A program made the translations under genes and the position numbers. The notes beneath the pieces are model-generated. The model made no database searches. It saw only the letters and a program-made list of their open reading frames with translations, and had not been told where the DNA came from. From contig OY754980.1 of the NCBI GenBank assembly GCA_963576475.1, positions 2,723,567 through 2,787,566 on the forward strand: DNA of 64,000 nt, in the 5' to 3' direction. The DNA is from Molanna angustata. Lineage: Eukaryota > Arthropoda > Insecta > Trichoptera > Molannidae. The stretch's first letter is position 1, and every line of letters starts with the position of its first letter. Positions 22,143-35,740 of this stretch are shown one piece after another.

Positions 22143-23952
22143 TTTTATTGCATAAAGAACCAAATTCCACACTCCTATCTTGACATACATTCTTTGCTGC
22201 ATTTATGTCGCTCTACTGTCTCAATTACTAATTTCTGTAGCTATGTGTTTATATTTTGTATGATCATTTTGTTAAGGGTGGTCCCTCAATTAGTTCAATC
22301 GTTCACTGAATAATTTCCCCTTGCTAATTAACATTCTACCAATCCGTTAAGGCTTTCTTAATCCGGCAAGATCATACTGGAGGAAGCTATTTTTTGCATT
22401 TACTTTATTATGCAAAAAAAAAAATTAAAATAATGTGTCAGACTTATTGCCCATAGACAATTTCTACAAATTTATACATAGACTATAAATTTTTGTTTCA
22501 TAATTTATTAAGGTTACAATCAACAAAACTACAAATCCAGTTGTGTAACAGACTCAAAACCTCCAGACACTACTATCAGAAAAAATGTTTTTACCTTCTT
22601 ACATAGTTGTAGAATAAGTTCAATCTCATTTAATATTGGATAATAATAAGACATGAACATTGCTAAAAACAAAGTCAAATGAATATATTTTTTTTATATT
22701 TGCATCAGAAATTGATTGCAGTTATAACAAACATCTATTTTATTCTAGAAGCAAAATTATATTTTAAAAAATTAACAATATATAGACAAGCTAATCCAAG
22801 TGCCCTACAAATCAGACAAATCCAGGGAAACTCGGACAGACGACAGCTCTACTCATATTCAATATGGAATTGATTATAATTTCTATTAGTTTAAGTTTGA
22901 GGAATCAAACAAGTAATTTGATTTAAAGATTACCATTATTTTATATAGGAGGAATGATTCAAAATATTGTAATGTATTTGAGAATCTATCTTTAAATCAG
23001 TAGACTGAATTAGACCAAAATTTATCTTTTTTTATTCAATTTCATTTTTACAATGGAGTTATTTTGTAAATAGCCTTTGTATTTCATGTATAAAATTAAC
23101 TTATCATTTTAAGTATTTAACAATTATTTATTTTAAGAAAAATTGTGATTTTTTTGCAATGAAACATTAGAATTATTTGTTTTTTCAACTGACCATCTAT
23201 TGTGAAATGAATAAAAGTGAAACACTAACTTATCTCATTTATCAAAAGATGGCTGAAACTCATTCATATCATCTCCTCAATTGTTTTTTTTTTAATTTTG
23301 TTTTGTATATAACATATCAATGGTCATAACAATATTATCAATATACTCGTACTGTAGCTAATTATTTTACCGTTAATTCAAATCAAACATTGTTGAATAA
23401 TTTACAAAGTTTAAACAAATTTTGATTTGTTATTCAGCTGAAACTGTTTTTCACAATAAAATATTTATTTTTATCAATTTATTTATTACTCGCCTTTGCC
23501 TCCTCTGGTCGATACTTTCCTAGAGTTTCTTTGTATCAGTCTTCCATGTTTTTTACTCACTTTTCCAAAACCTTTCCTACCAAGAAAAAATTGGTCATTT
23601 ACGAACTTGCGATCTCACTTACTTAAGTGTTATTGTGTTGAGATAAACACTTAAATAAGGGTAAGCACCGGGTAACTGGCAGCGAAGTGTACGGGCACGC
23701 ACGGTAGCTTTAACATGCACCGGCATGCATGCCCATACAATTACCCGGCGTCGGCTACCGGATTGTGTGAAAAGGTACTTACACATAATACTCATTTGTA
23801 ACTCCCACAGTCCAATTAGCACTCGATGATGTCAGATATGCTTATTGCTTTGCAAAATTAAATTATAACAAATAAAAGATTAATTTGTCTATAAATAAAA
23901 TAAATTATAAGTGATTTTTCACAGAATTAAAATGACCATCTTATAATAATAA
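22143..23952. other. Gene-free AT-rich DNA
   Basis: No coding homology. 23636-23775 is a GC-richer island (CACCGGGTAACTGGCAGCG, then GCCCATACAATTACCCGGCG) with CCGGGTAA/TTACCCGG in opposite orientations, probably part of a DNA element. Confidence 0.4.
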
Positions 23953-24062
23953 TGAACAATTCCTTGCACCCTGCGCAAGTGGCGAGTTTTTTTCTGTATG
24001 GCAATTTCTTCCAACTAACCAGTGTTTCCAGCCCAGAGAAGCAATAAATTTAAATAAATTTC
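23953..24062 (-). repeat. SINE-3, truncated copy (tail half)
   Basis: CCTTGCACCCTGCGCAAGTG, then GGCAATTTCTTCCAACTAACC match the tail half of the complete SINE-3 at 43257-43447. The tRNA-like head is missing. Confidence 0.7.
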
Positions 24063-24474
24063 CAAGGACGCTTATTCTGTCTTATGTTGCACTATGAAAC
24101 AAAGCTGTTTTAGTCCTTAAGAGAAAGTGCTCTTGCTTTGTGTAGGTACTGCGGACATCTGGAGGCAATCTATTCCACTTTATAGGATCAAGTCATTTTT
24201 TCAGCTCATTTTCAAATTGTATGGGATATAACCTAGCGTCAGAATGGGTTAGGTAAACAAAACTTGGTAAAAAAGATTATCTTTTATTTTGTATTTGTTT
24301 TTACAAATTCTGTACATTGAAATGAAATTATTTACAAATAGCATAAAATAGAAATATCCACAATGAAATATTATATTGTGTAGTATAACAACGTTATAAA
24401 ATATAATTTTCACTTTGGCGAAAGCAACATTTATTGTCTGCACATAAAACATGGCACTGAAAGCGGCAAACATT

Positions 24475-27400
24475 TCAGGAATCTACTGAGGCGGCTGGTT
24501 GCGCTGCGAAATAGTGTCCCATGTCGTAGGCAAGGTGTGGAGCGATGCAATGTATGGGATGTATTTTGTTGACTTTGTTGCTGTGATTGCCAATGATGAA
24601 TTTCTCGTTTCCCGTTCCGTGTTGGGCTATTGAAAGACCGCACAACACGTAGTTTGTGTGGTAAAGATCACGAGGCCTGCAACAATTAATTCACAATTTT
24701 AATACACTAGTTGCGTGTAACACATGAGATCCAACTGTCGATAGCGATAGTATGTATAGTTGAAGAATATGTACCAAACTATAAACCCATAAATACAAAT
24801 TATTGAATATTTTCAGATATTTTGTTTTCTATACAACATATATTATGTAGGTATGTATGTCAAGATAGGATAGTATGGAGGAAGTTCCTTTTTTCCTACC
24901 CAGAATATGAAAATAGCATGATGGTATGTATGTTTGGAGATGAAGTATCAAACTATTAAGTCTTCTTACATATTGTGTATAGGCGAATGCCATACAAAAT
25001 GTATGAAGCATGTCGTCACTAAATTCAATTTTTAAAAAAATTGTTAAAAAAAAATTGAGATCTTCTACTACAATGTTAATATTTTTTATAGAAAATTAAA
25101 TTGTCTAGTTGGGGTGTTTCGGCTTTTTTCGATAAGTGTATAAGTTTTGGAAATATAGGCAGTTAAACTCATAAATTTATCATAAAACAAATATTTTTCT
25201 AAATAAAAAATGTTTGAGAAACCCTGGAATTTTTTTGAAAAAATTAATTTGAGATTTTTTATTTTTCTATGTTTGTACCAATTTTCAGCGTTCTAGCTTT
25301 TATGGTTTCTGAGATATATGGAAAAATAAAATAAAAATTAAAAAGTTGATAACCCCTGACTGAAACAAAAATTCAAAATTCCGAGTATAAAAGTTTTGTA
25401 GGCGTGTAACTGTTTATATATTCTGAAATTTTAGGCTCTGTAAATTGAGCGGATCAAAAGTTATAAGGGGGGGACGGACACACACACACACAGACACACA
25501 CACGAAATGTTCTACTCCGAATTCTGAGTAAATCCGTGTATGGAACATATACGCTGCGAAGCCTCTAAGTTGGTGTTTTTTGACTTCAAAAGTTGGAAAA
25601 GCCGTGAAAAAAGTAGACCTCTCCATACAATTCTCGCGTATTCTGGCTTGATACATTGTCGATATGTTAAGAGAACAAAGTTCTCCTGAACAAATCGACA
25701 GTTGGATTATATTTTTTTTTGAGAAATACAGCAATGATTATGTAGCCAAAACTGTTTTCGCAAATAGTTGAAGCATAAAAAATAATAAAATTAAACATGT
25801 GGGTTTTGGTCAACACTAATCCCCAATACAAAAAGGCAATATTTTTCTCGTCTAAATACACTATATCACTATGCAATTTATAATTCAATTCTTGTTCAAA
25901 CCACAATGCATGAAAATTAAACTTAAAAATGTTAAGATAAGAATATGTAACAAGATTGTATTATCTAAAGTAATAAAGCAATCAAAATGTTAGTGTCTGT
26001 GTGTGTGTGTTTGTCTCACGCCTTCTGAAAAACCAAGAGCATCTAAAAATCTAATTTATGTGCGAACATGTATGCTGAATTTTAAAAATATTTCAATAAT
26101 TATTTTTTTCATACAAAATTTTCCAAGTCATATCTGTCAAAAAAGTGTACATTTTGCACGCAAATATCTGTTAGTTTAAAAGTTAGAAGTACCTATTTAC
26201 ACCAAAAAAATATATTTTCAAGATTAACTTAGCGTTAAAGTGAAAAACATGGTGAATATTTTGTATAATAATAATGTTTAACTTATTTTAAAATTAAGCG
26301 TTTTGTACATACAGCGTCGCCATGTTTATCTCTTTCCATACAATATTTGTTAATTCTTCCGAATGAAAATCTTTTTGAAATAAATAAATGTGATTATGAA
26401 ATAATAAAATGAAACAAGACTTTATAGCAAGTTTTAAGACATATATTGTAAAAATGTGTTTATTATTAGTAAAGATATAGGCATAATAAAATTGCATAAT
26501 TTGTAAATAATATTTGATTTTTCTGACAATTTTCATTTTTATGGCATCGAACAAAACAATGTAGGTACCTACATATTCAAAAAATGTCTCAAACCATTTG
26601 ATATTTTTTACGTGTTGGAATGGTTACTATGGTTACGGACGCATTCTGATATTCAAATAAAATTTGTTATGAATCGAATTTATTTAGAACATTGTTGTAG
26701 GTAGGTACCTACCTATTACTATTTACTTACAAATCAACAATATACTGATTTCCTATCGGAAAATTATTTTATTTATGTATGTATGAATGTTTGCATGTAT
26801 GCGATGTGCTCCTAAACCGTTTGTCCGATTACAATGAAACTTTGGTGAATTGTCGAGCGTATGCCCAGGATGGTTTCTGGATTTAAACTTTTTTCTTATT
26901 CTTCTTCTTCTTCGTGTATTTGGTCATTTTACCTATGAAGGGGGAGTATCCTGGGAAAAGAAGGTCCGACTGTCCCTCCATCTCTTCGCAGGTTTTCCAG
27001 GACGGTTTGTAGATTTTAACTTTTTTCTTCTTCTTCTTCTTCATCGTAAATTTGGTCATTTTACCTATGAAGGTGGACTATCCTGGGAGAAGAAGGTCCA
27101 ATTTTCCTTCCATATATTCGCAGGTATCTGGATTTAAACTTTGTTCTTCGTCTTCTTCGTGTATTTAGTCATTTTACCTATGAAGGTGGAGTATCCTGGG
27201 AAAAGAAGGTCCTTTCATCTCTTCGCGGTTCTTCCAGGATGGTTTCTGGATTTAAACTTTTCTTAACCAACTTGAAGGGACGGGTTGTAATGAAGGGAAG
27301 GGAGGCACTAAAGGGCCTGAAGGGACGGGAGGTATAAAAGGGCCTGAAGGGACGGGAGGTACTGAAGGGCCTGATTGGAAGGGACGGGAGATACTGAAGG

Positions 27401-30400
27401 GCCTGAAGGGACGGGAGGTACTGAAGGGTCTGAAGCGACGGTTCCTGTAGTCTAATTCTTTTTCTTCTTAATTTTATGTAGACCTTTAGGACAGTTTTTA
27501 TACAAACTATTTCCTATAGTCTAATTCATCTTCTTCTTCTTTTATGTATACATTTGGGTCAGTTTTTATAAAAATTATTTCCTATAGTCTTATTGTTCTT
27601 CTTCTTCATTTACGTAGACTTTTGGGAGAGCTTTAATACAAACTTTTCCAATAGTTTAATTATTATTCTTTTATATAGACCTTTGAAACAGTTTTTATGT
27701 TTTTATACAAACTATTTCCAATAGTCTAATTATTCTTCTTCTTCTTTTTTGTAGACCTTTGGGTGAGCTTTTATACATACTATTTCCTATTGTCTAATTC
27801 CTCTTTTTTATGTAGACCTTACAGTTTTTACACAAACTATTTCCTTTTTTCTTTTTCTTTGTTTTCTTATTTTATGTAGAACTTTGGTGAATTTTATACA
27901 AACTATTTCCTATAGATAAATCTTCTTCTTCTTTTATGAAGACCTTTTGGTCAGTTTTTATACAATCTATTTCCAATAGTCTAATTCTTCTATTGTATGT
28001 TTTTTTTTTTTTCTTATTTTATGTAGACCATTGGGATAGTTTTTTATACAAACTATTTATTATAGTCTTATACTTATTCTTATCTTTTTTATTTAGACTT
28101 TTGGGTTAGTTTTAAGTCTAATAGTCTATTGTGCAGAAATATTATTAACGATATGCACACTTGATGAAAATACATATGTAAAAACGAATGGGATGTGACG
28201 ATGTAACCTGCACTAGAATCTTATCAATACTATTGTTCAATCAAATTTAAACCATTTATATCATCCTATTTTGAATAATTTTCAACACCTACATATTTGA
28301 TTTTGTTGACGATATTTAAAGAATGGGGGTTGTGGCCATTACTGAACTCTTCACAACGTTTATATTCAAATTAAAAACTATTTACTATAGTTTAAATCTT
28401 CTTCTTCTTCGTTAATGTAGACTTTTGTGTCAATTTTAAGTCTATTAGTCAAATTGTGCAAAAATATAATGCACACTTGATGAAAAAATATATAAAAGAA
28501 TGGGATGTGACCAACACTAGATCTTTTCAGTACATTATTTAATCAAATTTTAACCACATTCCAACATCCAAAATTACTAAATTTTCAATAGGTACATATT
28601 ACAATTTGTTTTCGATGATAATATTTAAAAATGGGGGTTGTGGTCAAACCAATCTCTTTACAACGTTGATAAACAGTCATATTTAAAACCATTTCGCATA
28701 GTCCATGCGTGCAGAAATTGTAATTGTAATTGTTCATTCACACTTTATAGCAATATATAAAAAAGAATGGGTTGTGGCCATCACTTGAACATTTTACAAT
28801 GCTTAAACTCAATCAAATTTCAAACCACTTTTCATAGTCCGATTTTGCAAAATAATTGGGTGACAATATTATAAAAACGATTGCTTATTCATTCACAATT
28901 TTACATTCTTGGCCAACGGCGGGACATATAAGCTAGTACAGAATAAAAATGAAAATGAGTGTTTAGCGTGCTGGGCTAGTAATCCAGTGGTCACGAGTTC
29001 GAATACTGCCTCGACCGATTTCGTTCACCTATAGCACAAGCATTTATGCTTAATTTAGAGAATGTAGGAAGATGTATATGTACTTGTTTAACAAGGACAT
29101 ATTTATTTTTTGTAAAAAAAAAAGAAGTATATTAAAATAGGATGCAATAGTTAAACAAAAAAGTTTAAAGTTTGGGTTTAATGAAAAATTAACAATTGAT
29201 TGCAAAAATACAAATGAATTGTCAAAGAGAAGATTGGTATGATATTCTGAATAAACTTAGATAAGGGTGTGATGCCCAGTCATTTCAGTGTCACAAAAAA
29301 CTTAAAGTGATGATTATATGTGCTTTCAATATATAGAACAGTACTTACTTTCCTGGTTTATCCAATAGTCCTCCTTTAGGATGTTGACAACACACTAGAA
29401 TGTATTCTTGTAGAGCTCCTTGATCAAATAATAGGGTGTTCAGAAATTTGCAATCTTCTGAAAATATATAAAACAATCCCTTTTATGTAAACGTAATATA
29501 AAATTAACGATAAAAAATAATAACCAACAGTTTTTTTACAATTTAACTTGTTAAATTAACTGACTGTCTATAGCTGATAGAAATAATACAGTATGTTAAA
29601 TGTAGAATCTAACAAATTATTTTGTATTAAATAAAAAAACTGGTCTCATACGTTCCACTGCAATCATTTACTGACATCTTCAGTGTGATGGACCAAATAA
29701 ATGATAACTAAATAATTGAATAAAATTAATATTTTTTTAATACATAAGTTCAGTAATGTTAGTTCAATTAGTATTGCCAGAAAAAACTGAACAAAAAACC
29801 AGTCAATATAAAGAACAAAAAGAGTAAATATATTTCAGATAGAATTTAAAGTTATCTTTATACATTAAATAAACCATAAAGAAAAATGTCAACGAAAATC
29901 CAGCATAATATCGGTCATATTGACAAATCAAAATAATAAGCTTCATTGAAAATGCCATTCAATCAAAAATAAAATACAATAAAATATTTATTTACTATTC
30001 ACTTTACCAATCAAAAGTAGAATATGGTATTATAGGGTGGGGTGGCACTTACAGAACAAATATAGATTCAATAGTTAAAGCCCAAAAATCCGCTTTGAAA
30101 ATAATATTTAATGTACCTATTTGCACACCCTCAGCCGAACTATTCAAAAAACTTGACATCCTAGACATACCACAGTTATATGCTAAAAACATTTGCACTT
30201 ATATCTATTCACACCTTAACGACTTCCAATCGACCCAAACTACACGTCAGACTAGACAAGCAAATATACAGATACCGAGAACCAAGTCGACTTATGGACA
30301 AAGAAATTTTCCTTTCCTTGGAGTAAAAATTTTCAATTTGCTTCAAGTTGAATTGAAGAAAACTACAAATATAAACAGCTTTAAATGTGGATTAAAGAAG

Positions 30401-32323
30401 TGGGTAAAAGAAACAGACAAGACAGTGATAAATAAATAACTCTACGTTAACATACAATGACACACACGCACACCTAAACAATATACCTATGTATATAATT
30501 ATAAGCTGCTTCAGAACAGGTTTTTAACCTAGTGAAGCAGTTAACATTCCGCATCTAGTTCTTAAGGATCTTTTTTTGTAAAAATATTTTATTGTTAACT
30601 TTGATGTGTACCTTGTATATTATTTCTTATGTTACAAATAAAATAAAAAAAAAATCCAAAAATGAGGTTCGTGAAACAATCACATAATATATTTTCTATA
30701 GCAAATTGTGTCAAACGATAGGCTGAAAATCCCATTTGCGATTAGGCTTTATTTTATTTTATTTTATTTTATATAGCTTCTCGGGCAACTAACAGGTACT
30801 ATGTCAAATAATTATTTAACACGCACCCAATAACAAGTTGCCACATTCTGGAGACTTACGATATTAATCGTCTCACAGATCCAGACTGAAAACACAATTT
30901 TAAAAACTGTGTCTCCACCGGGAATCGAACCCGGGACCCTTGGATCAGCAGTCAGATATCCAACCAACTGAGCCACGAGGGTCGACACGAGGCTTGTTTT
31001 ATTTATTGAATCATATTGATAAAATACCTAAATGAAAAATTAAATAATATATAATATGATTACCATCTTCACTAAGAATACTGTGTATTAATGGAAAAGC
31101 CGCTCCTTGCCAGAATGAATAGCATCCGTCAACAAGCTTGTTAGTTCTTCCCTGAAACCCTCCCTCTAACTTCATCTGCCGATTGACACACCACCTGAGC
31201 AGCGCGTCCAAATCACACAAATCTGACTTCCCCAACAGAATGAGTCCAGCTATAGCGCAGAACGCATACCCTCCGTGCGCTTCCATCCCGTGAGATCCAC
31301 CGAACCCACCTTCGTATGTCTGACAGCTGATAATCCACTCGGCCGTCTTGTCGAACAACGCTTTACAGTTGATGTTCGTCAACCTGGCTATGTTGAGTGC
31401 ACAGTACGCTCCCCTGATGTCTATTTCACCACCTTTGTGCATGCAAAAACTCCCGTCCGCCGATCTCACACTCCAGAGAAAGTTCTCCAGAGTCGTCCTG
31501 TTGATGGACTCGTAAGCCTCCTCCGTTCCTATCATGGCTATCACGTTGATCGCTGCGTAAGTCGGGGCGAGATGCGGGTATTGACCGGGACCACCACCAT
31601 ATCCCCCCTCTTCATGTTGGCACTTGGACAGAAATTGGACGACGTTGGATAAAGTTTTATCATCTGGCATTTCGTCCAGGAGCCATAGAGAATTAATTAT
31701 CCAAAAACACAGCCACGGTCTGCTGGCGTCCAAGCATTGGTAGGAGGTTGGAAGGTGAACCAAAGAAAGTTTCAAATATTCTACATGATCCTTTCTGTGC
31801 AGCATGGGTAAGTCTGGGTTTATGGAAGCTCTCTTTTCAAACAACTCATATGCCTTTAAAACATATTGTTCCACTTGAACCTGTAATTTGGTCAAAGAAA
31901 ATAATATACAAAAATTTTGATACACAAAAAATACAAGCAGTTTGTTTTGTCACAATGTAATGTTGGTTGGTTTAATTACTAAATTGAACCGAAGAAATCG
32001 AACTTTGAAAATGAAATGATTTATCACAATGCAAAGGCAATGGACATGAATTGTTAATTTAAGAGCATATATTATGACCTAAAGAAAAAAAAACCATTTA
32101 ATATTGCTCTCTGGAGTTATTATAAACACATTTATGACATTGAATTCATATATGTAGGTTTATTTCTGTTTTCCTTAAATAAAATGTAATGTTTTCGTTC
32201 AAATTTGTAAACATTGATTCACAACAATATTGAGGAACAAACCTGATCTATGATGGTTGGTGGATAATCTTTCTCAGTCCGCAGCTTGTATATATCTTCA
32301 AATAATCTAATATGTGCCGTCAT
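24475..32323 (-). CDS. FNTB: Protein farnesyltransferase subunit beta
   Basis: Catalytic beta subunit of protein farnesyltransferase, which with the alpha subunit attaches farnesyl to the Cys of C-terminal CaaX boxes in the cytosol. Four exons were rebuilt by homology with GT..AG borders and matching phase: 32243-32323, 31064-31880, 29349-29457 and 24475-24676. They total 1209 bp, or 402 aa plus TGA. The start MTAHIRLFEDIYKL is the first ATG. Visible motifs: ECLDASRPWLC-like (QCLDASRPWLCFW, 76-87), GGGPGQYPHLAPTYAA, DIRGAYC (Arg183), GMEAHGGY (His229, Tyr232) and QGRTNKLVDGCYSFW. Zinc ligands are Asp278, Cys280 and His342 (LYHTNY), each ~19-20 residues below the mammalian numbering. Length is near the family norm. 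An AATAAA lies ~40 bp after the stop. Introns are 362 bp, 1.6 kb and 4.7 kb, the last filled with repeats. The gene looks intact. Confidence 0.95.
24705..25711 (+). mobile_element. T1-family non-autonomous DNA element, copy A (FNTB intron 3)
   Basis: It starts CTAGTTGCGTGTAACACATG then AGATCCAACTGTCGATAGCG, and ends CAAATCGACAGTTGGATTAT. The inner termini TCCAACTGTCGAT are inverted copies. The interior is shared with copies at 34628, 47271, 54280 and 55993, including a (CA)n run and GGTGTTTCGGCTTTTTTC. No transposase is visible. Its left end is only ~30 bp upstream of the 3' splice site of FNTB exon 4 (exon edge 24676). Confidence 0.75.
26770..28936. mobile_element. Helitron-like repeat block with degenerate minisatellites (FNTB intron 3)
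   Basis: It starts with a TGTATGAATGTTTGCATGTA, CCGATTACAATGAAACTTTG type region, and ends AACGGCGGGACATATAAGCTAGT. Both ends resemble non-autonomous Helitrons, which end CTRR. Inside are three ~125-bp repeats (26870-27250, CATTTTACCTATGAAGG), a ~35-bp GAAGGGACGGGAGGTACT minisatellite (27275-27430) and a ~75-bp degenerate array (27440-28130, ACTATTTCCTATAGTCTAAT). The Helitron label is an inference. Confidence 0.45.
28957..29124 (+). repeat. SINE-1 (tRNA-derived), complete copy
   Basis: The head GCGTGCTGGGCTAGTAATCC with B-box-like GGTCACGAGTTCGAATACTG is followed by the body ACCGATTTCGTTCACCTATA and an A-rich end. Other copies are at 34762, 44055, 53002, 53373 and 54990. Pol III type; not a functional tRNA gene. 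Confidence 0.8.
29975..30655 (+). pseudogene. 5'-truncated LINE: RT C-terminal domain and 3' UTR (FNTB intron 2)
   Basis: Plus strand frame from about 29980: YYSLYQSKVEYGIIGWGGTY, SIVKAQKSALKIIFNV, ELFKKLDILDIPQLYAK, RNFPFLGVKIFNLL, and stop at 30437-30439. This is the thumb/C-terminal domain of a CR1/jockey-like RT. A ~200-bp 3' UTR and AATAAAATAAAAAAAAAA end follow. The frame is open over its whole length, so the copy is fairly young, but RT and endonuclease are missing. Confidence 0.75.
30775..30983 (-). repeat. SINE-2 (tRNA-derived), complete copy
   Basis: Minus-strand head CGTGGCTCAGTTGGTTGGAT (A box), then GGTCCCGGGTTCGATTCCCG (B box), followed by a body ending CCCGAGAAGC. It looks like a tRNA cloverleaf half, but its tail and several dispersed copies (36774, 43736, 53262, 53686) mark it as a SINE. 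It lies 80 bp from the 5' splice site of FNTB exon 2. Confidence 0.85.
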
Positions 32324-33439
32324 ATTTATAAGATACTCATATGTATATTATACGATTTTAATTAAATATTTTTGTATTGCTTATTTTTTTGATAAAAGCC
32401 GACGATAACCTCACTCTTTTTTAATTACTTTACAATGGCGTAAAAATACGGATAGAAAAGTTTTTCATTTTAGATTTAGGAAAAACCACTTAGATATGTC
32501 CAAATGACTGAAGTATAACAACAATCGGACGATGTGAAATTGAAATTGAAATTAAATATCACTTTATCAGCAACATAAGTCAAGTATAAAATGTCAAATG
32601 CAAATGATAACCATAGATTTGATAGGCGTAGTGGAATTTCTCGGAGGAATAAATTAAGGCCTTATGAATGCAATTTTACTAAAAAATCCCCAAAATAAGT
32701 TAGCATGTTATGCACAAGTGTCATTTATAATGCAGTTTTTCTTGTGTAAAATGAAAATTGCATTAAGGTCAACTTTATAATATATTCTATGAAATTAAAT
32801 TTGTTCTGAAAAAGTGATACGGTGTTACCCCCTCATTAATAGGGAACGATATTTAGGTACATGAATACAATATAAATCAATTTGTTCCTGACTCTATAAG
32901 CTTCTAGCTAGCACATCCCATATTTTTTCTATATAAACTTTATTAGATTATTTTTCAAAGTCTAAAAGCATAAATGCAGCAAAAAAATTATCTGTACCTA
33001 CATTCTTTCTCTCCCCCCCCCCCATCAGAAACGCACGTTAAGTACTTACCTTATATTCTGTATTCTCAATATATTCTAGCATATAATCAAATTTGACAAG
33101 TTTTATAGCTCTCTTGTTGTATTAGTCAAGTTTTTAATCATAACCTTTGACAATGCATTTGTTCCAAGGCCTTTATGTAACAAAATCATTTTAATGAAGC
33201 TCTTGCTTTATTGTCGGATATACAAAACAACATAGTCACCTCCTTTCATTAGATCAGCGATCTGTGTTACAGGAGTAGTCTTAGTCTTGAGATGAGGATG
33301 TCCAACTTTTCCATCATCTCTTTGTTGGTCGCTGACCTTCTGGAATTCCATGCATGTAATTTTGGGAAGTCTTTATGAATTCATCCTCTCCATGTGTTCT
33401 CTCATCGTCTCTTAATTAATTGGTAAGAGAATAAAGATG
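32324..33439. other. FNTB upstream region, no gene seen
   Basis: The presumed FNTB promoter (minus sense) lies here. No TATA box or initiator could be assigned with confidence. The remainder is AT-rich with a C-run at 33015-33023. Confidence 0.4.
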
Positions 33440-33765
33440 GGGATACTTCTGTCCGGATATACATATTACGCCTTTCCATTTCAATATGTTGCAGCATCAA
33501 TTGCTACAACCAAGTCTTCCTCGTTACATCCCTGTACCATGTTTCGGCAGGTAAGAAGATGCTTATCATCATATACCTCCTCGCAATCGCAAGATATATT
33601 TTCTTCTCGTACTATACCCCACCTGTTTATTTTACATCTTGTACCTATATGGAGTCTATTCAGTGTCTTCCTTGTAGATGATGTTCCGGTCCCGAAGTCT
33701 CCATAGCATGTTTCGACCTCCACTGTACTTTTTAATCCAGTGTTCTTGCTTTGCCCTTTTGGCAA
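33440..33765 (-). pseudogene. Retroelement C-terminal Cys-His tail remnant
   Basis: Minus strand reads KTLNRLHIGTRCKINRWGIV, then CDCEEVYDDKHLLTCRNM. The CxC..(x)..H....C pattern matches the zinc-knuckle-like tail after RT/RNase H in many jockey/R1-type elements. Isolated and 5' truncated. Confidence 0.55.
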
Positions 33766-34627
33766 TTGAAGGGGGGATGTCGCGGTTGAAAACTTTTTCT
33801 TTAGAAAAAACTAACTTTTTATCTTGCCATCAGAAAACAAAGACAGGGATAAATTTATCGTATTGTCTACAGCTTGACAGTTCCAATATCATACTTGAAA
33901 ATTTTCTCGATAAAAAATAATTCCGAAAGTACCCCTGAAATTTCCCATGATATCCGTTTAATTTGTTAGAAGCAAAACTGTAATATACACTGATATACAT
34001 GATAAATGTGATATACACACTTTGACTGTTTTACGATTTTAAGATTAAAAAAAAGGCATTGATATTGTCACTTACATCATTCCTGTTTTGCACTATTCAA
34101 GTCGTACAAAATGTATGGCGGGACAAACCCCACCGCTCCTACTTCAGTTCAACTCGCTAAAAATTTCTCAGTGCCTGTGCGGCCTTAAGGGATACTTAAC
34201 TTCAGAGTTAAACTAATTTACCCGTGATCATAGAAAACACTTTTATTGACTCTTCAAATTCCTTCAGAGTTTGTTTCAATCATATGCCTTTCTAATGACA
34301 CATTTCTTGAATCTAATGCATGGACGAGTCATTCAGAGCCTTGAAGACTATCAAGTATACTCGTTTCGCACACTTTATTTGATGTTGTTCAGATGAAATA
34401 GATTTAGGTAGGTTTGATTCCAATAAAAGAGTATGATAACATTAATCTTAATATATTTGCAATTATTTAATATTTCATAATTCTATAAAATATTTTTTGG
34501 TGGTTTATTTATTTAAGTAATCTTGTTAATCTTATAATGACTTGTGATTTATACGGTGCATTACCTACTTAAAATAATTTTAAAAACTATATAAAAATAT
34601 AATGTGAAGTATGTGAGTTTGTATATA
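33766..34627. other. AT-rich intergenic DNA, nothing recognised
   Basis: No coding homology, tRNA box or inverted termini were noticed in this stretch. Confidence 0.4.
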
Positions 34628-35740
34628 CTAGTTGCATGTAACACATGAGATCCAACTGTCGATAGCGATAGTATGTATAGTTGAAGAATAAGTACCAAAC
34701 TATAAACCCATAAATACAAATTATTTAATATTTTAAGATATTTGATTTTCCATACAACCATGATTTCGTTCACCTATAGCACAAGCATTTATTTGCTTAT
34801 TTTAGGGAACGTAGGAAGATGTATATGTACTTGTTTAACAAGGACATATTCATTTAAAAAAAAAAAAAAAAAATGTACCTAGGTATGTATGTCAAGATAG
34901 GATAGTATGGAGGACAGTCCTTTGATCCTACCCAGAATATGAAAACTGCATGATGGTATGTATGTATGTTTGGAGATTAGTATCAAACAATTTAGTCTTC
35001 ATAGATATTGTGTGTAAAGCTACTACCATACAAATTTTATGAAGCAATGTCGTCACTAAATTCAATTTTTATAAAAATTGTTAGGAAAAATTTGAGATGT
35101 GCTAATACAATGTTAATATTTTTTATAGAAAATTAAATTATCTAGTTGTGGTGTTTCGGCTTTTTTGATATCTTTAAAAAATTTGGAAATATAGGCAATT
35201 AAACTCATAAATTTATCATAAAAAAATATTTTTCTTAATAAAAAATGTTCGAGAAACCCTGGAATTTTTTTAAAAAAATATATTTGAGATTTTGTATTTT
35301 TCTATGTTTATACCAATTTTCAGTGTTCTAGCTTTTATGGTTTCTGAGATATATGGAAAAATTAACCAAATTTCCAAAAGTTGGTAACCCTTGACTGAAA
35401 CAAAAATTCACAATTCTGAGTATAAAAGTTTTGTAGGCCTATAACTATTTATATATTCTGAAAATTTCGACTCTGTAAGTTTAGCGGATCAAAAGTTATA
35501 AGGGGGGGACAGACAGACACACACACACACACACAAAACTCACATAAAATGTTCTACTCCGAATTCTGAGTAAATCCATGTATGGGAACATATATGCTGC
35601 GAGGCCTCTAGTTGGTGTTATTAGCATGCAAAAAGTCCACTACACCATACAAATAATTTTCCTTCGTACACGCATCTTGGCTTAATAATGTCGATTCATT
35701 AAGATAATTGAATTCTCATGAACGAATCGACAGTTGGATT
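34628..35740 (+). mobile_element. T1-family element, copy B, carrying a nested SINE-1 fragment
   Basis: It has the same termini as copy A (CTAGTTGCATGTAACACATG start, GAATCGACAGTTGGATTATA end). At 34762-34872 a SINE-1 3' half with an A-run (GATTTCGTTCACCTATAGCA) interrupts it, so the SINE moved after the element landed. Confidence 0.75.

Noticed and set aside
24705..25711. T1 element as an introner that created the intron
   Set aside because: The intron is 4.7 kb and the element does not span from donor to acceptor; only proximity to the acceptor is supported.
30935..30980. tRNA gene
   Set aside because: A and B boxes are clear, but the sequence continues into a SINE-2 body found at several other places and the cloverleaf 3' half is not complete.
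31011..31063. Extension of FNTB exon 2 to the in-frame stop
   Set aside because: The residues after SILSED have no family match, while a GT donor at 31062-31063 joins in phase to an exon at 29349-29457 that does.
31275..31652. 125-codon plus-strand ORF opposite FNTB exon 2
   Set aside because: Antisense shadow of a conserved exon.
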